From Sepioteuthis lessoniana (taxonomy: Eukaryota > Mollusca > Cephalopoda > Myopsida > Loliginidae), in assembly GCA_963585895.1 (NCBI GenBank), contig OY757913.1, positions 104,973,517 to 105,037,516 on the forward strand: a stretch of DNA of 64,000 nt, written 5' to 3'. Below are positions 43,843 to 53,254 of the stretch, piece after piece (within the stretch, counting starts at the first letter, position 1; each line of letters opens with the position of its first letter). A program made the translations under genes and the position numbers. Under the pieces are notes generated by a model. The model was not told the origin of the DNA. It saw only the letters and a program-made list of their open reading frames with translations, and did not search any database.

Positions 43843-44863
43843 TTGGTTTGGTTTGGTGGGTTTTATGGCATATCAACCTTTATAGGTTATTTAACACCAA
43901 ATCGATTTTTTATGTAAATAATCAGTTCTATTTAAAACAATTCAGTTTAGTATAAGTACACAGTTTAATTGTCAAAAACATTTCTATTTCAAACTATTCA
44001 AGCAGTTATATGTAACATTTCAGTTAAGTGTTAATACAGTTTTAATGTCGAAAAACATTTCTATTTGAAATAATTCAGTTAAGCATGAGCACGCAGTTTA
44101 AATGTAAGTACGGTTTAGTTGTCAAAAACATTTATATTTCAAGCTATTTAGTTTACTCAAACAATTCAGTTTACCATAAGTATGCTGTTAGTTCTATTTA
44201 ACCCATATAGAGGGCCCAATCAGGTGCTACCACTCCGGGCCAGAGTGGACTTGGGAGCGATGGCAATGAAGGGGTGCTCCGCCTTCCCCAAAGCTCCAGC
44301 ACTGCTGGAACCTCACCATCAGATTGTTTAGTGTCATATCCAGGACACCTGTTAGGGGGGGTCTTACCCCTCTGCAGAGGTGCAGTCAGTGTATTAAACA
44401 GCCCCAGCCGACTGGGCAATACACAGAGTTAAATGTCAAACAGTTTTATTTCAGATAATTCATTTTAGCATAAGTACACAGTTTAGACGTCAAAACAGTT
44501 CTATTTTGAGCATTTCAGTTCAGCACTAGTAGGCAGTTCCAATGTCAAAACAGTTCTATTTTAAACAATTCAACTTAGGATAAATACGCTGTTTAAATGC
44601 AAAAATCAGTATAGTGAAAGAAGCACGGTTTAGTTATATTTAACCCATAGATAGGACCCTTATCAGGTGCTACCATTCCGGACAAGAGAGGACCTGGGAG
44701 CAATGGCAATGAAGGGGTACCCCGCATTCCCCAAAGCTCCAGCATTGCTGGAATCTCACCATCAGATTGTTTAGTATCATATCCAGGACACTCGTTGGAG
44801 GGGGGTCTTACCCCTCTGCAGAGAAACAGTCCGTGTATCCTACGCCCCCAGCCGACTGGGCAA
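43843..44863 (-). repeat. Rep-T dimer inserted in SINE-A, with TSD
   Basis: On the minus strand: head 2 (44863 to about 44650), array, head 1 (about 44420-44205), a longer array, then a single tail (43850-43915). Flanks TCCAGGATGTTAA (43830-43842) and TCCAGCATGTTAA (44864-44876) differ at one base. The 1,021-bp dimer therefore inserted as one piece into the SINE head. Minus-strand frames of 73 and 126 aa in the two heads resemble each other only because the heads are repeats. Confidence 0.88.
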
Positions 44864-44876
44864 TCCAGCATGTTAA

Positions 44877-44900
44877 CCACAACGCAATGGGACTTCTCCT
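44877..44900 (-). mobile_element. SINE-A 5' end, beyond the Rep-T dimer
   Basis: CCACAACGCAATGGGACTTC completes the tRNA-like head of the SINE at 43638. Confidence 0.7.
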
Positions 44901-46423
44901 TATAATTGCTTGCAAAGGATTTACACGCCTTGTACAAAGAATATGATTTAATATCAATGTAACCGAAAATCATGCAGAGATATTAGCAATTATTGGCTGG
45001 TATTGTAACATATCCGAAATACGAATATGTGGAATATACAGTTGTATAAAACGTACATATGCATAGGAATCCGAAAAACACTCGAAACACTGACGACTTT
45101 CGGTAGTTCAGGTACGATACTTTCATTACCTTCTTGACTTTTAAGTTTTCAACACGAGGAGAGAGAGACACAATTTTTACTGTGCTGACTGTTCCATCTG
45201 ACCCAACAAAGGCGCGGCGCATCTCATAGATCCAACCGGACTCGTCCAGGTCCGAATCTCAACTCGCTTCGTCCAGCTTCAAATCTCAACTAACTCTTTT
45301 TTTTCAAAAATTACCCAAAATCCTCAGCCCATCACTTCCGGGCATGACGTTATTCACATCCCCAGTCACATTTCCTATCCGGGTTTTTTATTATGACATC
45401 TGTGATTGTCACATCCTCCCCGCGTGAGCGTGAACTCCTGCGCTCAATTCGTGCCCCTACACGTGCACAAAGCCGAATAGTTCTAAGCCTAACTAAACCG
45501 AAAGATACAACCAACGAAAAATGATAATGTTGAAAAAATCCTTCCGCAATTATATAACAGTATTAAGAATATCTGAAGCAATAACAGGTCAAACGAATTT
45601 AAATACTGACAAATTAACTGGAAATCTCAAACAAAAAACATCTACGAAGGTGAGGCTAGTCAAAACCCTCTACTGAAGGTTTTATTGCTGTATTTTTTTT
45701 CCAATAAGACTCATCCCAGAATTTTAAACAATAACAACAGAAGATGAGAATATCAATCCTAAAGAAAAACTAATTATTTATACTAAGACAATTAATCACA
45801 AGAGAACAACATTAAAATATGCCATCGAATTCATCTCAAAATCGCATGTAGACACTCCTGGTAAAGAATTTTTTTTTTCTTATTAGATTATAGTTTGTTG
45901 ACAATCTGTCTACTTTATATTTTGAGGATTGTAAAGCAAACATTTTTTTTATATCAATATACGCCCTGTTCGAAGGATTTACTTGTCAGAAATTCCAAAC
46001 TCGTTCTAACGGGATCAGTTATGTATATATATGATCTGCTATGCATAATTCCACAGATTCGTATTTAATGTAACAGTTAATTCTGTAAAAATGCGAATAA
46101 ATGACCCAAGTCCAAATCTTTAACTAGGTTGTGTGTATTTCATTTCACGTTTATGCACTTTGGAAAGCTATGATATTGTTTACTACCAAATATTTGGGTA
46201 AATATTTGACCATACTGAGTTATTTTGCTTTAATTAGACAAACAATCTAAGAGAAGGAAAACTCCAATTCAAACCAGTTGTACCCTACTTAAAAACTGAC
46301 CTGCTAACTCTAAGGAGTTATAGAAATTCATAATGTTACAAGAGTTCACATGAGTTTACGTTTTTTACTTCTAATTTTACCTAAAATGAACACATATCAG
46401 GTCGACCATATATATATATATAA
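44901..46423. other. No gene recognised; small GC-richer island
   Basis: The stretch 45200-45460 is less AT-rich, with CATCCTCCCCGCGTGAGCGT at its core, and may be an old LTR-element remnant. The minus-strand frame at 44983-45222 has an SDGTVSTVKI segment loosely like the end of some retroelement integrases, but this is too weak to call. The rest is AT-rich and unassigned. Confidence 0.35.
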
Positions 46424-46436
46424 AGTACAATATGAT

Positions 46437-46735
46437 CCTATTTACCCAACCCCTCCGCTCGGGCAGGATATGACACAAGGTCAATTTTTAGACGGAGTTT
46501 AACAGGTTTGAATTCAGAGTTTTCCTTCTCCTAGACTAGTTGCCTAACCAAGGCTGAAGAACCTCGTCTGTCCTACTATTTACCCATAGCTGGAGGGAGA
46601 ATAATTGGATTCATACCTTTCCCAAGGGTATTCAGTGCTATGTGAAATGCAATCAGTCTCGTCCAGGATTTGAACTCGTGTCGCCGTGTTCATTTCCTAC
46701 GACGATAACAATTACACCACGGGCACCTCCAATAT
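46437..46735 (-). mobile_element. SINE-B, full-length copy with exact TSD
   Basis: CCAACCCCTCCGCTCGGGCA tail, TACCCATAGCTGGAGGGAGA core, ACCACGGGCACCTCC head end. Flanks AGTACAATATGAT at 46424-46436 and 46736-46748 are identical over 13 bp. The canonical SINE-B of the window. Confidence 0.92.
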
Positions 46736-47025
46736 AGTACAATATGATGGAGACTCAGACTCGGTTAAGTTGTCATAATAAATTTATTTCGGCGGAGAAT
46801 ATTACTATACTCTCCGTTTCGTCTGATGACTATTTACATGCTTCTCTGTCGTCGCAGAGTAGGAAAAATAAAAATAAAAAACTCTCATAGATTTATATGA
46901 TTTTTCACATATATTCTATGTGAAGAATATCCACATCCACTGCCTTTGGACACTGACTGAATATTTAATATACATCATCATCATCATCATATCGCGCTGG
47001 TAGCACGGATATCCCTGACCCTCTC

Positions 47026-48018
47026 TCACCACTCCTCCCTATCATTCATCGCCCTAGGTAGGTCTTCAGGACAACATCCCGTATCCTCACATAGCTGCTG
47101 AATGTATGTTCGTGCTGGTCGTCCTGCTTTTGCACGGCCATGTGTGGGGGTCCATAAGAGTACATCTCTTTTGAGTTCGTCCCTGCTTCTCCAGCAGTGT
47201 CCTGCATGTCTGGCTCGTCTAACTTGAATAGTTTTCGTGATAAGGGGCAGGTGGCCGTACAGTTGGTGTCTTGTGGGGTGTTGCCGCCAGGACTTGTTTA
47301 AGATTGCACGTAGCATTCTTTTGTAATTGCCGTCTAGCTTCTTCTCCAGCCGTTTTGTTAGCGCCCATGTAGTGCAGCCATATAGCAGTATCGATGTGAC
47401 TGCAGCCTGGAAGAAACTGCGTTTCATTTTATCGGTTAGGTCTGATTTCCAAATAATCGATAACCTATTGATAGCTGTCCATGCTTTCGCTAACCTCGTT
47501 TCGATGTCCTTTTCGGTTGATTCGACGCTGCTTCCTAGGTAAGTGAATTTGTCTACTAGTTTAAGAGGGATTCCTTTTAGAGTGGAGATGTCCCCCGTTT
47601 GATTATAGCACATATATTCCGTTTTGTCTGCATTATCATAGAGGCCTATGTCTGCGGCTGCTCGTTCCAAACTATGCAGTAGTGTTTCGGCTTGGTCAGG
47701 TGTATTTGCCAGTATCGCTATGTCATCGGCGTAGTCGGCGTCGGTAATTGTTGTTGCGGGGTACCTTCTGCTTCTTTTCTTCGTCAGTTCGAAGCCATTC
47801 TCTTTGATTTTGTCAATCGATGTTCTAAGTACGTAGTCTAGACAAATGATAAAGAGGTACGGAGCCAGCGTGTCCCCTTCTACTACTCCTGCTACAATGT
47901 CGAAGTATTCTGTGTCTCCATCTGGTGATCGTACTTTTACTTTAGTGTTTCTATAGAGAATCGTTATTGCCGCTACGGTTTCTTTAGGTATGCCGTACAC
48001 TAGTAGGATTTGTTCCAT
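47026..48018 (-). CDS. LINE-R reverse transcriptase and C-terminal domain (open segment)
   Basis: A 330-residue open segment from the 3' part of the LINE-R ORF. It has GVVEGDTLAPYLF (residues 44-56, RT motif region B), DADYADD at 93-99 (catalytic YADD of RT motif C), and a KLVDKFTYLGSSV block near 154-166. A C-terminal region follows with [29 protein letters not shown] and GRAKAGRPARTY. The first Met is internal: coding similarity continues upstream (FVDFTKAFDSIHRGK) to the frameshift at about 48290. The enzyme would copy LINE RNA at a nicked target. This copy is unlikely to be active because of the truncation, frameshifts and the stop after DREEW. Confidence 0.88.
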   Translation of the reverse strand: MEQILLVYGIPKETVAAITILYRNTKVKVRSPDGDTEYFDIVAGVVEGDTLAPYLFIICLDYVLRTSIDKIKENGFELTKKRSRRYPATTITDADYADDIAILANTPDQAETLLHSLERAAADIGLYDNADKTEYMCYNQTGDISTLKGIPLKLVDKFTYLGSSVESTEKDIETRLAKAWTAINRLSIIWKSDLTDKMKRSFFQAAVTSILLYGCTTWALTKRLEKKLDGNYKRMLRAILNKSWRQHPTRHQLYGHLPLITKTIQVRRARHAGHCWRSRDELKRDVLLWTPTHGRAKAGRPARTYIQQLCEDTGCCPEDLPRAMNDREEW

Positions 48019-48700
48019 CTTTCCTCTGTGAATGGAATCGAAAGCCTTGGTAAAGTCAACAAAAATTAATGTCGCTTGTAGTTTTTTTGCCCGTACACCT
48101 TCAAGGATTCTGCGGATGGTTAATATTTGTGAGGTCGTGGATCTATTTCTTCGGAAGCCATTTTGTTTTTTTCTGAGTATGTTGTCGATTTTGGGTTCTA
48201 TGTGGTTTCGTAGTAGGGCATTGTAGATTTTGGCTGCTATGGATGTAAGTGTTATGCCTCGGTAGTTTTTGGCTAATCCGAGGTCCCCATTTTAGGGAAG
48301 GGGAGGATGCATCCCTTCATCCATCTATCTATCGGATTTTGATTGTATACTGCGTTGCAGTGTCGGAGCAGTATGTCATCGAATTGTCTGGTCTTCCATA
48401 CTTCCGGGGGAATTTCGTCCAGCCCTGCAGCTTTCCTATTTTTAATTTTTCTGAAAACCGAGTCGAGTAAACGGTCCTAGTTTGATGTCTAATAGTTTGC
48501 TAATTATTCTGGTGATTGGTTCCTGTGTTATTTTCGGTGGGTTTCCTAGTAAGTTTGCGAAGTGCTGTTTCCACAGTTTTATTCTTTCTTGTTGGTTTGC
48601 TGCTTTCAGTTTTGCTTTGGCTGTGTTCTTTCTTCTACTCACTTCGTTTATTGTTTGCCAGGCTATCCTAGATTGTCTATCTTCCACCGAGTCTCTAATC
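48018..48700 (-). pseudogene. LINE-R RT N-terminal region, frameshifted
   Basis: A minus-strand translation reads RQSRIAWQTINEVSRRKNTA and KLWKQHFANLLGNPPK in the frame 48442-48687. After a small deletion near 48465, DSVFRKIKNRKAAGLDEIPP follows. Then, after a further one-base shift near 48290, KNYRGITLTSIAAKIYNAL and FVDFTKAFDSIHRGK lead into the open segment. These are the fingers and palm-start motifs of LINE RTs. Confidence 0.85.
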
Positions 48701-48777
48701 TTATCTATCTGATTTTGAATGTATTCTGTCTTCCTTTATATATACGCCTGCTAATTGATATTTTGCTGTTTTTAGTT

Positions 48778-49071
48778 TTAGGGTATTTGTGTTTGTTGGG
48801 TTTTTCGATAGTTTTTGGAGGCTGTTTTCACTAGTGCACGTTTTTCTCTCACCGCTAATGTTTCCCATGGGACTCTATATTTAGTTTTGAGTTTTGTTGG
48901 AATGCATTTCGCTGCTGCCTCGAGGTGTGCATTGACGAAATTTTCATATTCGTCGTTTGGTGTACTTTTTTCCGTCTTTTCTTGTAGTGTTTCGAATCTG
49001 TTTCTTAATTCTAATACGTATTTATCTCTTATATCTCTGTTGTTCAATAGGGCCCAGTCATAGTGTTTGGT
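48778..49071 (-). pseudogene. LINE-R linker region, 3' of the SINE-B insertion
   Basis: The minus-strand frame 48778-49110 runs out of the inserted SINE into KHYDWALLNNRDIRDKYVLE and LRNRFETLQEKTEKSTPNDE, followed by AAAKCIPTKLKTKYRVPWE. This is the region between endonuclease and RT in this LINE family. The apparent N-terminus of the frame is encoded by the SINE and is not native. Confidence 0.8.
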
Positions 49072-49364
49072 ACTATTTACCAACCCCTCCGCTCGGGCAG
49101 GATATGACACAAGGTCAAGTTTTAAGCGGAGTTAAACAGGTTTGAATTCAGAGTTTTTATTTCTCCTAGACTAGTTGCCTAACCATGGCTGAAGAACCTC
49201 GTCTGTCCTACTATTTACCCATAGCTGGAGGGAGAATTATTGGATTCATACCCTTCCCAAGAGTATTAGTGCTATGTGAAATGCAATCAGTCTCGTCCAG
49301 GATTTGAACTCGTATCACCGTGTTCATTTCCTACGGCGATAACGACTACACCACAGGCACCTCC
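49072..49364 (-). mobile_element. SINE-B inserted in LINE-R, with exact TSD
   Basis: A near-complete SINE-B in the same orientation as the host LINE. AGTCATAGTGTTTGGT at 49056-49071 is repeated exactly at 49365-49380. Removing the SINE and one TSD copy restores continuous LINE sequence. The insertion therefore postdates the LINE copy. Confidence 0.93.
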
Positions 49365-49379
49365 AGTCATAGTGTTTGG

Positions 49380-49887
49380 TGGTCGCTGTTCGTTTGGCGT
49401 TTTTTCGTAGGCTTAACCGTATTTTCGCCGTGACTATTCGGTGATCGGTGTACACACCCTCAAAAGAGGAGTATGCTTCGCAATTCATTGCACTATTTTT
49501 CCATTTCTTGTTTATAAGGATGTAGTCTATCTGAGGTTTAGTATTGTTCGCATACGTGTATGTCCATAGTTTTCCCTCCCTTTTTTAGTAGTTTGTATTG
49601 AGGCATGCTAATCTATTTTCTATCATGAAATCTGTTAGATGTTGCCCATTCCAATTTGACGTGTTGTGGAGGCTGTATTTGTTGTTTCCGTTTTTCCTGA
49701 TTTGGGCATTCATGTCTCCGCCAATGACTAACATGTTGTGTTTCGGGATGCTACGCACTAATGAGGATAACTCATCGTAGAAGGTGACTAGTTCAGTTTC
49801 TTCACTAACATTGGTGGGGCTGTAGCATGAGATGATTGTCGCTCTGGGGTTGCCGTTAAAAGTGGCTGCCATCATTCTAGGATAAAA
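49380..49887 (-). pseudogene. LINE-R AP-endonuclease, C-terminal half
   Basis: The minus-strand frame 49585-49959 has ATIISCYSPTNVSEETELVT and MLVIGGDMNAQI; the GDMNAQ motif holds catalytic Asp and Asn of APE-type LINE endonucleases. HLTDFMIENRLACLNTNY follows. In other frames come IDYILINKKWKNS and EGVYTDHRIVTAKIRL, the latter with the SDHR-like catalytic His block. The N-terminal half of the domain is missing (5' truncation). Confidence 0.85.
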
Positions 49888-50027
49888 ATTTAATATATAT
49901 ATATTTGGGTAAATATATATATTTGGGTAAATATCAGACTGCTCATTTCGATCTATCAATCTATGACAGACTACGCATATATTTACCTATGTGTTTCTGT
50001 CTTTTCATATATTTCAATGAATCTATT
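49888..50027. repeat. TA-rich sequence with a duplicated TTTGGGTAAATA motif
   Basis: ATATATATTTGGGTAAATAT occurs twice in tandem around 49896-49930, next to the 5' end of LINE-R. Confidence 0.7.
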
Positions 50028-50308
50028 TAATGACTCCTCACCACGGGTAGGATGTGACACAAGGTCAATTTTTAATGTGACGTTTAATAGGTTTGAATTC
50101 AGAGTTTTGCTTCTCTTAGACTGGCTACCTCACCAAGGCTCAAGAATCCAATGCAGCAAACTATTTACTCATAGCTGGAGAGGTAATCATTCGATTCATG
50201 CCTTCCCTAAGGTTATTAGCCCTATGTGACAAGCAAAATATCTCGTCGAGGATTTGAACTCGTATCACCGTGTCTATTCCTGACAAAGATAACCATAACG
50301 CTACAGCA
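50028..50308 (-). mobile_element. SINE-B copy
   Basis: CTCCTCACCACGGGTAGGAT, TACTCATAGCTGGAGAGGTA, and GTCGAGGATTTGAACTCGTA with a head ending GCTACAGCACATAC. Moderately diverged. Confidence 0.85.
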
Positions 50309-50309
50309 C

Positions 50310-50850
50310 ATACATCTATCAATCTACCTATCCACTCACTCAATCTATTCACTTTCTCACCCCATTGATCTACCTACTCACTCTATCTATCTATCTATCT
50401 ATTTAGTCACTCACTCTTATCTATCTATCTACTCATTCTATCTATCTATTTACTCACTCACTCTTATCTATCTATCTACTCATTCTATCTATCTATCTAT
50501 CTATCTATTTACTCACTCACTCTTATCTATCTATCTACTCACTCTATCTATCTATCTATTCACTCACTCACATCTATCTATTCACTCACTCACTCACTCC
50601 TAACTATCTATCTGTCTATCTATCTATCTACTCACTCTATCTATCTATTCACTCACTCATATCTATCTATCTATTCACTCACTCACTCACTCCTAACTAT
50701 CTATCTATCTGTCTGTCTATCTACTCACATCTATCTATCTATTCACTCACTCACTCACTCACTCCTATCTATCTATCTACTCACTCTATCTATTCACTCT
50801 CTCCATCTATCTATCTATCTATCTATTCACTTACTCAATCAATCAAAATC
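50310..50850. repeat. Complex (TCTA)n/(CTCA)n tetranucleotide array
   Basis: TATC/TCTA blocks alternate with ACTCACTC blocks in a higher-order pattern of roughly 40-60 bases. The plus-strand frame of 125 aa is an IYLS/HS artefact. Confidence 0.95.
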
Positions 50851-51014
50851 ACTGTTGTACATTTCCTGGGCTTGTACAATATATATATCAAAGTCAGAAT
50901 ATATCAAAAAAGTTCTTTATGCATGTTCAACTTATAAATACAGAGATATTGTTTAAAAAAGGGAAACTAAAAATTACGGACAGCCTTAAGGAAGTAATTT
51001 TTGCCGGAATGAAA

Positions 51015-51267
51015 GTTTTTTTAAATCTTTGGTATGACTAGACCTGGGATTGAACTCCGATTTGGCTGCTAAATTTAACAACAAAGGAAGAATTTTTCAA
51101 AGTTTGAATATAATTATCAGCTATTACCAAGAAAAGCTGATATAAATATCATTCTTGTTAATAGCTGATAATTATATTCAAATTTGAAAAATCCTCCCTT
51201 TGTTGTCAAATTTAGCTGCCAAATCGGAGTTCAATCCCAGGTCTATTCATACCAAAGATTAAAAACA
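51015..51267. repeat. Large inverted repeat (foldback) including a SINE-C head
   Basis: Left arm about 51015-51135 and right arm about 51150-51267 are near-perfect inverted copies. CCTGGGATTGAACTCCGATT (left) is matched by AATCGGAGTTCAATCCCAGG (right), and ATAATTATCAGCTATTA by TAATAGCTGATAATTAT. The outer part of each arm is SINE-C head; the inner part is non-SINE flank. The spacer is only about 15 bases, so a hairpin of about 115 bp is possible. Confidence 0.9.
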
Positions 51268-51436
51268 CAGTACTTGATACCGCCTTGCTTAACACTCACC
51301 CTTATAAGGTACGGATGAAGGGCAAGTGGAACAATCCTGAGTATGGAGTAGCCCCCTCCCCTTCACCTCGCTGTTGTAACTATTGAAAAGAGAGCCTTCG
51401 GGTGAACCTCGATTAAGGTCGTCAACTTTATTCAAA
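51205..51436 (+). mobile_element. SINE-C copy, right arm of the foldback
   Basis: GGAGTTCAATCCCAGGTCTA, CAGTACTTGATACCGCCTTG, GGGCAAGTGGAACAATCCTG and TCGATTAAGGTCGTCAACTT. The 5'-most head overlaps the inverted repeat. Confidence 0.8.
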
Positions 51437-51726
51437 TATTACGGTCATGGCACACATTGTGCGTTTCCTGAAGTAAAGTTTCTTTTAAGATTGGTGAATA
51501 TGTCATTGCTACACAGAGCCTTTTTGTGCTTATTGCATGTTACATCATAATGATACAGTTTTGGAGGGAATTTTTAAGCCATTGCCATATCATCTCAGTA
51601 TGTACGTGTGTGTAAAAAGACAGTCTTAAGAAATATCAGATGGTGATAACAGATTCATCTGAGAAAGGTGGGAAGTCTATAGTACATAAGACTAAAAGAT
51701 ATTCTCGAAAAAAAATCTCAACGTTA
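51437..51726. other. No gene recognised
   Basis: AT-rich. No feature. Confidence 0.5.
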
Positions 51727-51778
51727 CATATAATGAAGTAAAAAACAGAATTACATAAATTTCTAATTTGTCTATCTA

Positions 51779-51821
<43 letters not shown>

Positions 51822-51866
51822 AAATTAGAAATTTATGGAATTCTGTTTTTTACTTCATTATATATA
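51727..51866. repeat. Palindrome with (TCTA)n(TA)n loop
   Basis: AATGAAGTAAAAAACAGAAT at about 51730 is matched by ATTCTGTTTTTTACTTCATT at about 51839-51858. The arms extend through TAAATTTCTAATTTGTC on the left and its complement on the right, with TATCTATC and TA repeats as the loop. It looks like a small foldback element or an inverted duplication around a microsatellite. Confidence 0.85.
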
Positions 51867-52070
51867 AATATATATATATATTTTCATGTAAGTTTTGTTA
51901 AAGACGATACTACACTGTTTATTATTTATTTTATTTTATTTTTTCAAAACTTCTTGTTATTTTTCTAGCGTCGGGACCTAAAAGGTAAGGGAGTATCCCC
52001 ATATCTTCTGCCAAAGCGCTTTCAACCATATTTTGGTCGTCATCATATACAGTGAGAGAGCGGAAGCAAA
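51867..52070. other. AT-rich spacer
   Basis: No gene recognised. Confidence 0.5.
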
Positions 52071-52074
52071 ATTA

Positions 52075-52700
52075 AGAATGTTATAGTATTATTATAAATG
52101 ACAATTATAAACAAGGTTAATTTTAATTTTAAAAAATTAACAAAATATGTAGATAAATGCAAAACAGTTGATTTACTCATTATGGCCACCATTTTTTTGT
52201 TGTTATTTAATCAAACATTCGAAATGATTTGCATGTTTTCAAAATAAATTCTTCTGACATTTTATTCCATTCCTTCTCAATAACAGACTCAAGATAATTA
52301 ATATTTGAATAGGAAGATGCATTTGTTTTGTTTTCTAAAATGCCCCATAAAGCGTAATCAAGGGGGTTAAAATCTGGGCTTGAATCTTGTTTAATTGCTG
52401 TCCTCACAGTTTTCTCGTGGACTTTCAATTCATTTGGTTGCCTTTTTATTGATGTTATATGGTCCTTCTAAATCGCCGGAGTAGGTGCAGTTAAAAACTG
52501 TCCTTTTCGTTTTTTGTTCGATCCTCCACTTCCCTTTTCTTAAAAATCCCATTTTCAGTAACACTTTTTTCTTTGCTTTGTATTCCGTAGGCCAAGAATC
52601 TTTGGCATGGATTCGCCTTCAAGCAAATCATAGATTCTTTGTCGTTTCTTTTGTTGCTCACTCATATTGGTCTGAATTTAAATTAAAAAGCGTTTGTTTA
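52075..52700 (-). mobile_element. Tc1/IS630-type transposon with large internal deletion
   Basis: On the minus strand an N-terminal segment with MSEQQKKRQRIYDLLEGES (about 52665) and a KGSGGSNKKRKGQFL-like block is followed by LKVHEKTVRTAIKQD (HTH). It is then joined directly to SPDFNPLDYALWGILENKTN (52207-52428). The DFNPLDY motif is the C-terminal catalytic-site region of IS630/Tc1-like transposases. Most of the catalytic core between is absent. The element ends are not resolved. Confidence 0.72.
52207..52428 (-). pseudogene. IS630/Tc1-like transposase, HTH fused to C-terminus
   Basis: 73-aa frame. HEKTVRTAIKQD (end of the HTH) is joined to SPDFNPLDYALWGILENKTN, and MSEEFILKTCKSFRMFD forms the C-terminus. 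The family is usually over 300 aa with a DDE/D triad; two catalytic acids are lost here. Cannot be active. Confidence 0.75.
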
Positions 52701-52721
52701 ATAGAGCTAATCATAAAAATC

Positions 52722-52972
52722 TAGATTTATCGCGTTTCATCTCTTCAAGTTGAATTGTCAGATTTGTCTACGGTTTTCTTTTGGTATTTCATCAGTGTTT
52801 TTACCCTTTGTTAGCATCATCGGTTGATATCGCGATTTCTTTAGCTGTCCATCTAGTCTAATTTCACCTCCACGTTTATTTTTTCTGTTCAGGTTCCTTT
52901 AGGAAACACTGATTTTATCACCGGTTAATTTCAATCCTGCATAAAAAAAATCTAGTTTAATTCAATGATGAC
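52722..52972 (-). pseudogene. LINE-K N-terminal ORF, 3' of the SINE-C insertion
   Basis: A minus-strand translation in shifting frames (VIIELN, AGLKLTGDKI-like, GGEIRLDGQLKK-like) resembles the region after the N-terminal basic segment of R2/NeSL-like LINEs of this kind. It continues the ORF seen at 53255-53990. Confidence 0.55.
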
Positions 52973-52985
52973 GTCCGTTATTATA

Positions 52986-53244
52986 AAAAGTAAAGTAAAG
53001 TTGGCGATCGTAGTCGAAGGTGACCCGAAGGCTCCCTTTTCGATAGCTACTACACCAAGGTGTAGGGAAGGGCGCTACTCCTTTCCCTGGATTGCTCCAC
53101 TTTACCCTTGATCCTGACCTTATAATGCTGAGTGTTAAGCAAGGCGGCATCAAGTACCATTTTTTGAGTCTTTGGTATGACTCGATCTGGGATTGAACTC
53201 GGGTCTCCCGGATCATTGGCGAACACTCTAACCATTATGCCAAT
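52986..53244 (-). mobile_element. SINE-C inserted in LINE-K, with TSD
   Basis: Minus-strand SINE-C: AAGTTGGCGATCGTAGTCGA at the low end and ATTGAACTCGGGTCTCCCGG head. Flanks GTCCGTTATTATA (52973-52985) and GTCTGTTATTATA (53245-53257) differ at one base. Confidence 0.9.
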
Positions 53245-53254
53245 GTCTGTTATT

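Larger units (their letters stand above)
46973..49887 (-). mobile_element. LINE-R: longest RTE-like LINE copy, 5'-truncated
   Basis: On the minus strand, from 49887: C-terminal half of an AP-type endonuclease (49870-49400), linker (49400-48780), RT N-terminal fingers (48690-48300), RT palm and thumb and C-terminal domain (48290-46985), and (TGA)n tail (46973-46990). SINE-B interrupts the linker at 49072-49364. The frames are broken near 49580, at about 48465 and at about 48290. A premature TGA follows the DREEW motif, where sister copies have an Arg codon (CGA). Flanks ATTTAATATA at 46963-46972 and 49888-49897 may be a TSD but are low-complexity. RTE-like assignment is inferred from the single-ORF order and the trinucleotide tail. 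Confidence 0.88.

Noticed and set aside
44593..44973. 126-aa minus-strand frame resembling 44198-44419 and 18968-19219
   Set aside because: The similarity arises because all three lie in Rep-T heads. The frames break in other copies, so no conserved protein.
44983..45222. Minus-strand 79-aa frame as the end of an LTR-retroelement integrase
   Set aside because: Only a weak SDGTVSTVKI resemblance. No other pol motif nearby and no paired LTRs seen. A profile search against BEL/Pao and Gypsy integrase C-termini would decide.
50226..50603. 125-aa plus-strand frame rich in IYLS
   Set aside because: Translation of the TCTA/CTCA tetranucleotide array.
50310..50850. CRISPR-like repeat-spacer array
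   Set aside because: The period is 4 bp with no unique spacers. It is a eukaryotic tetranucleotide satellite.
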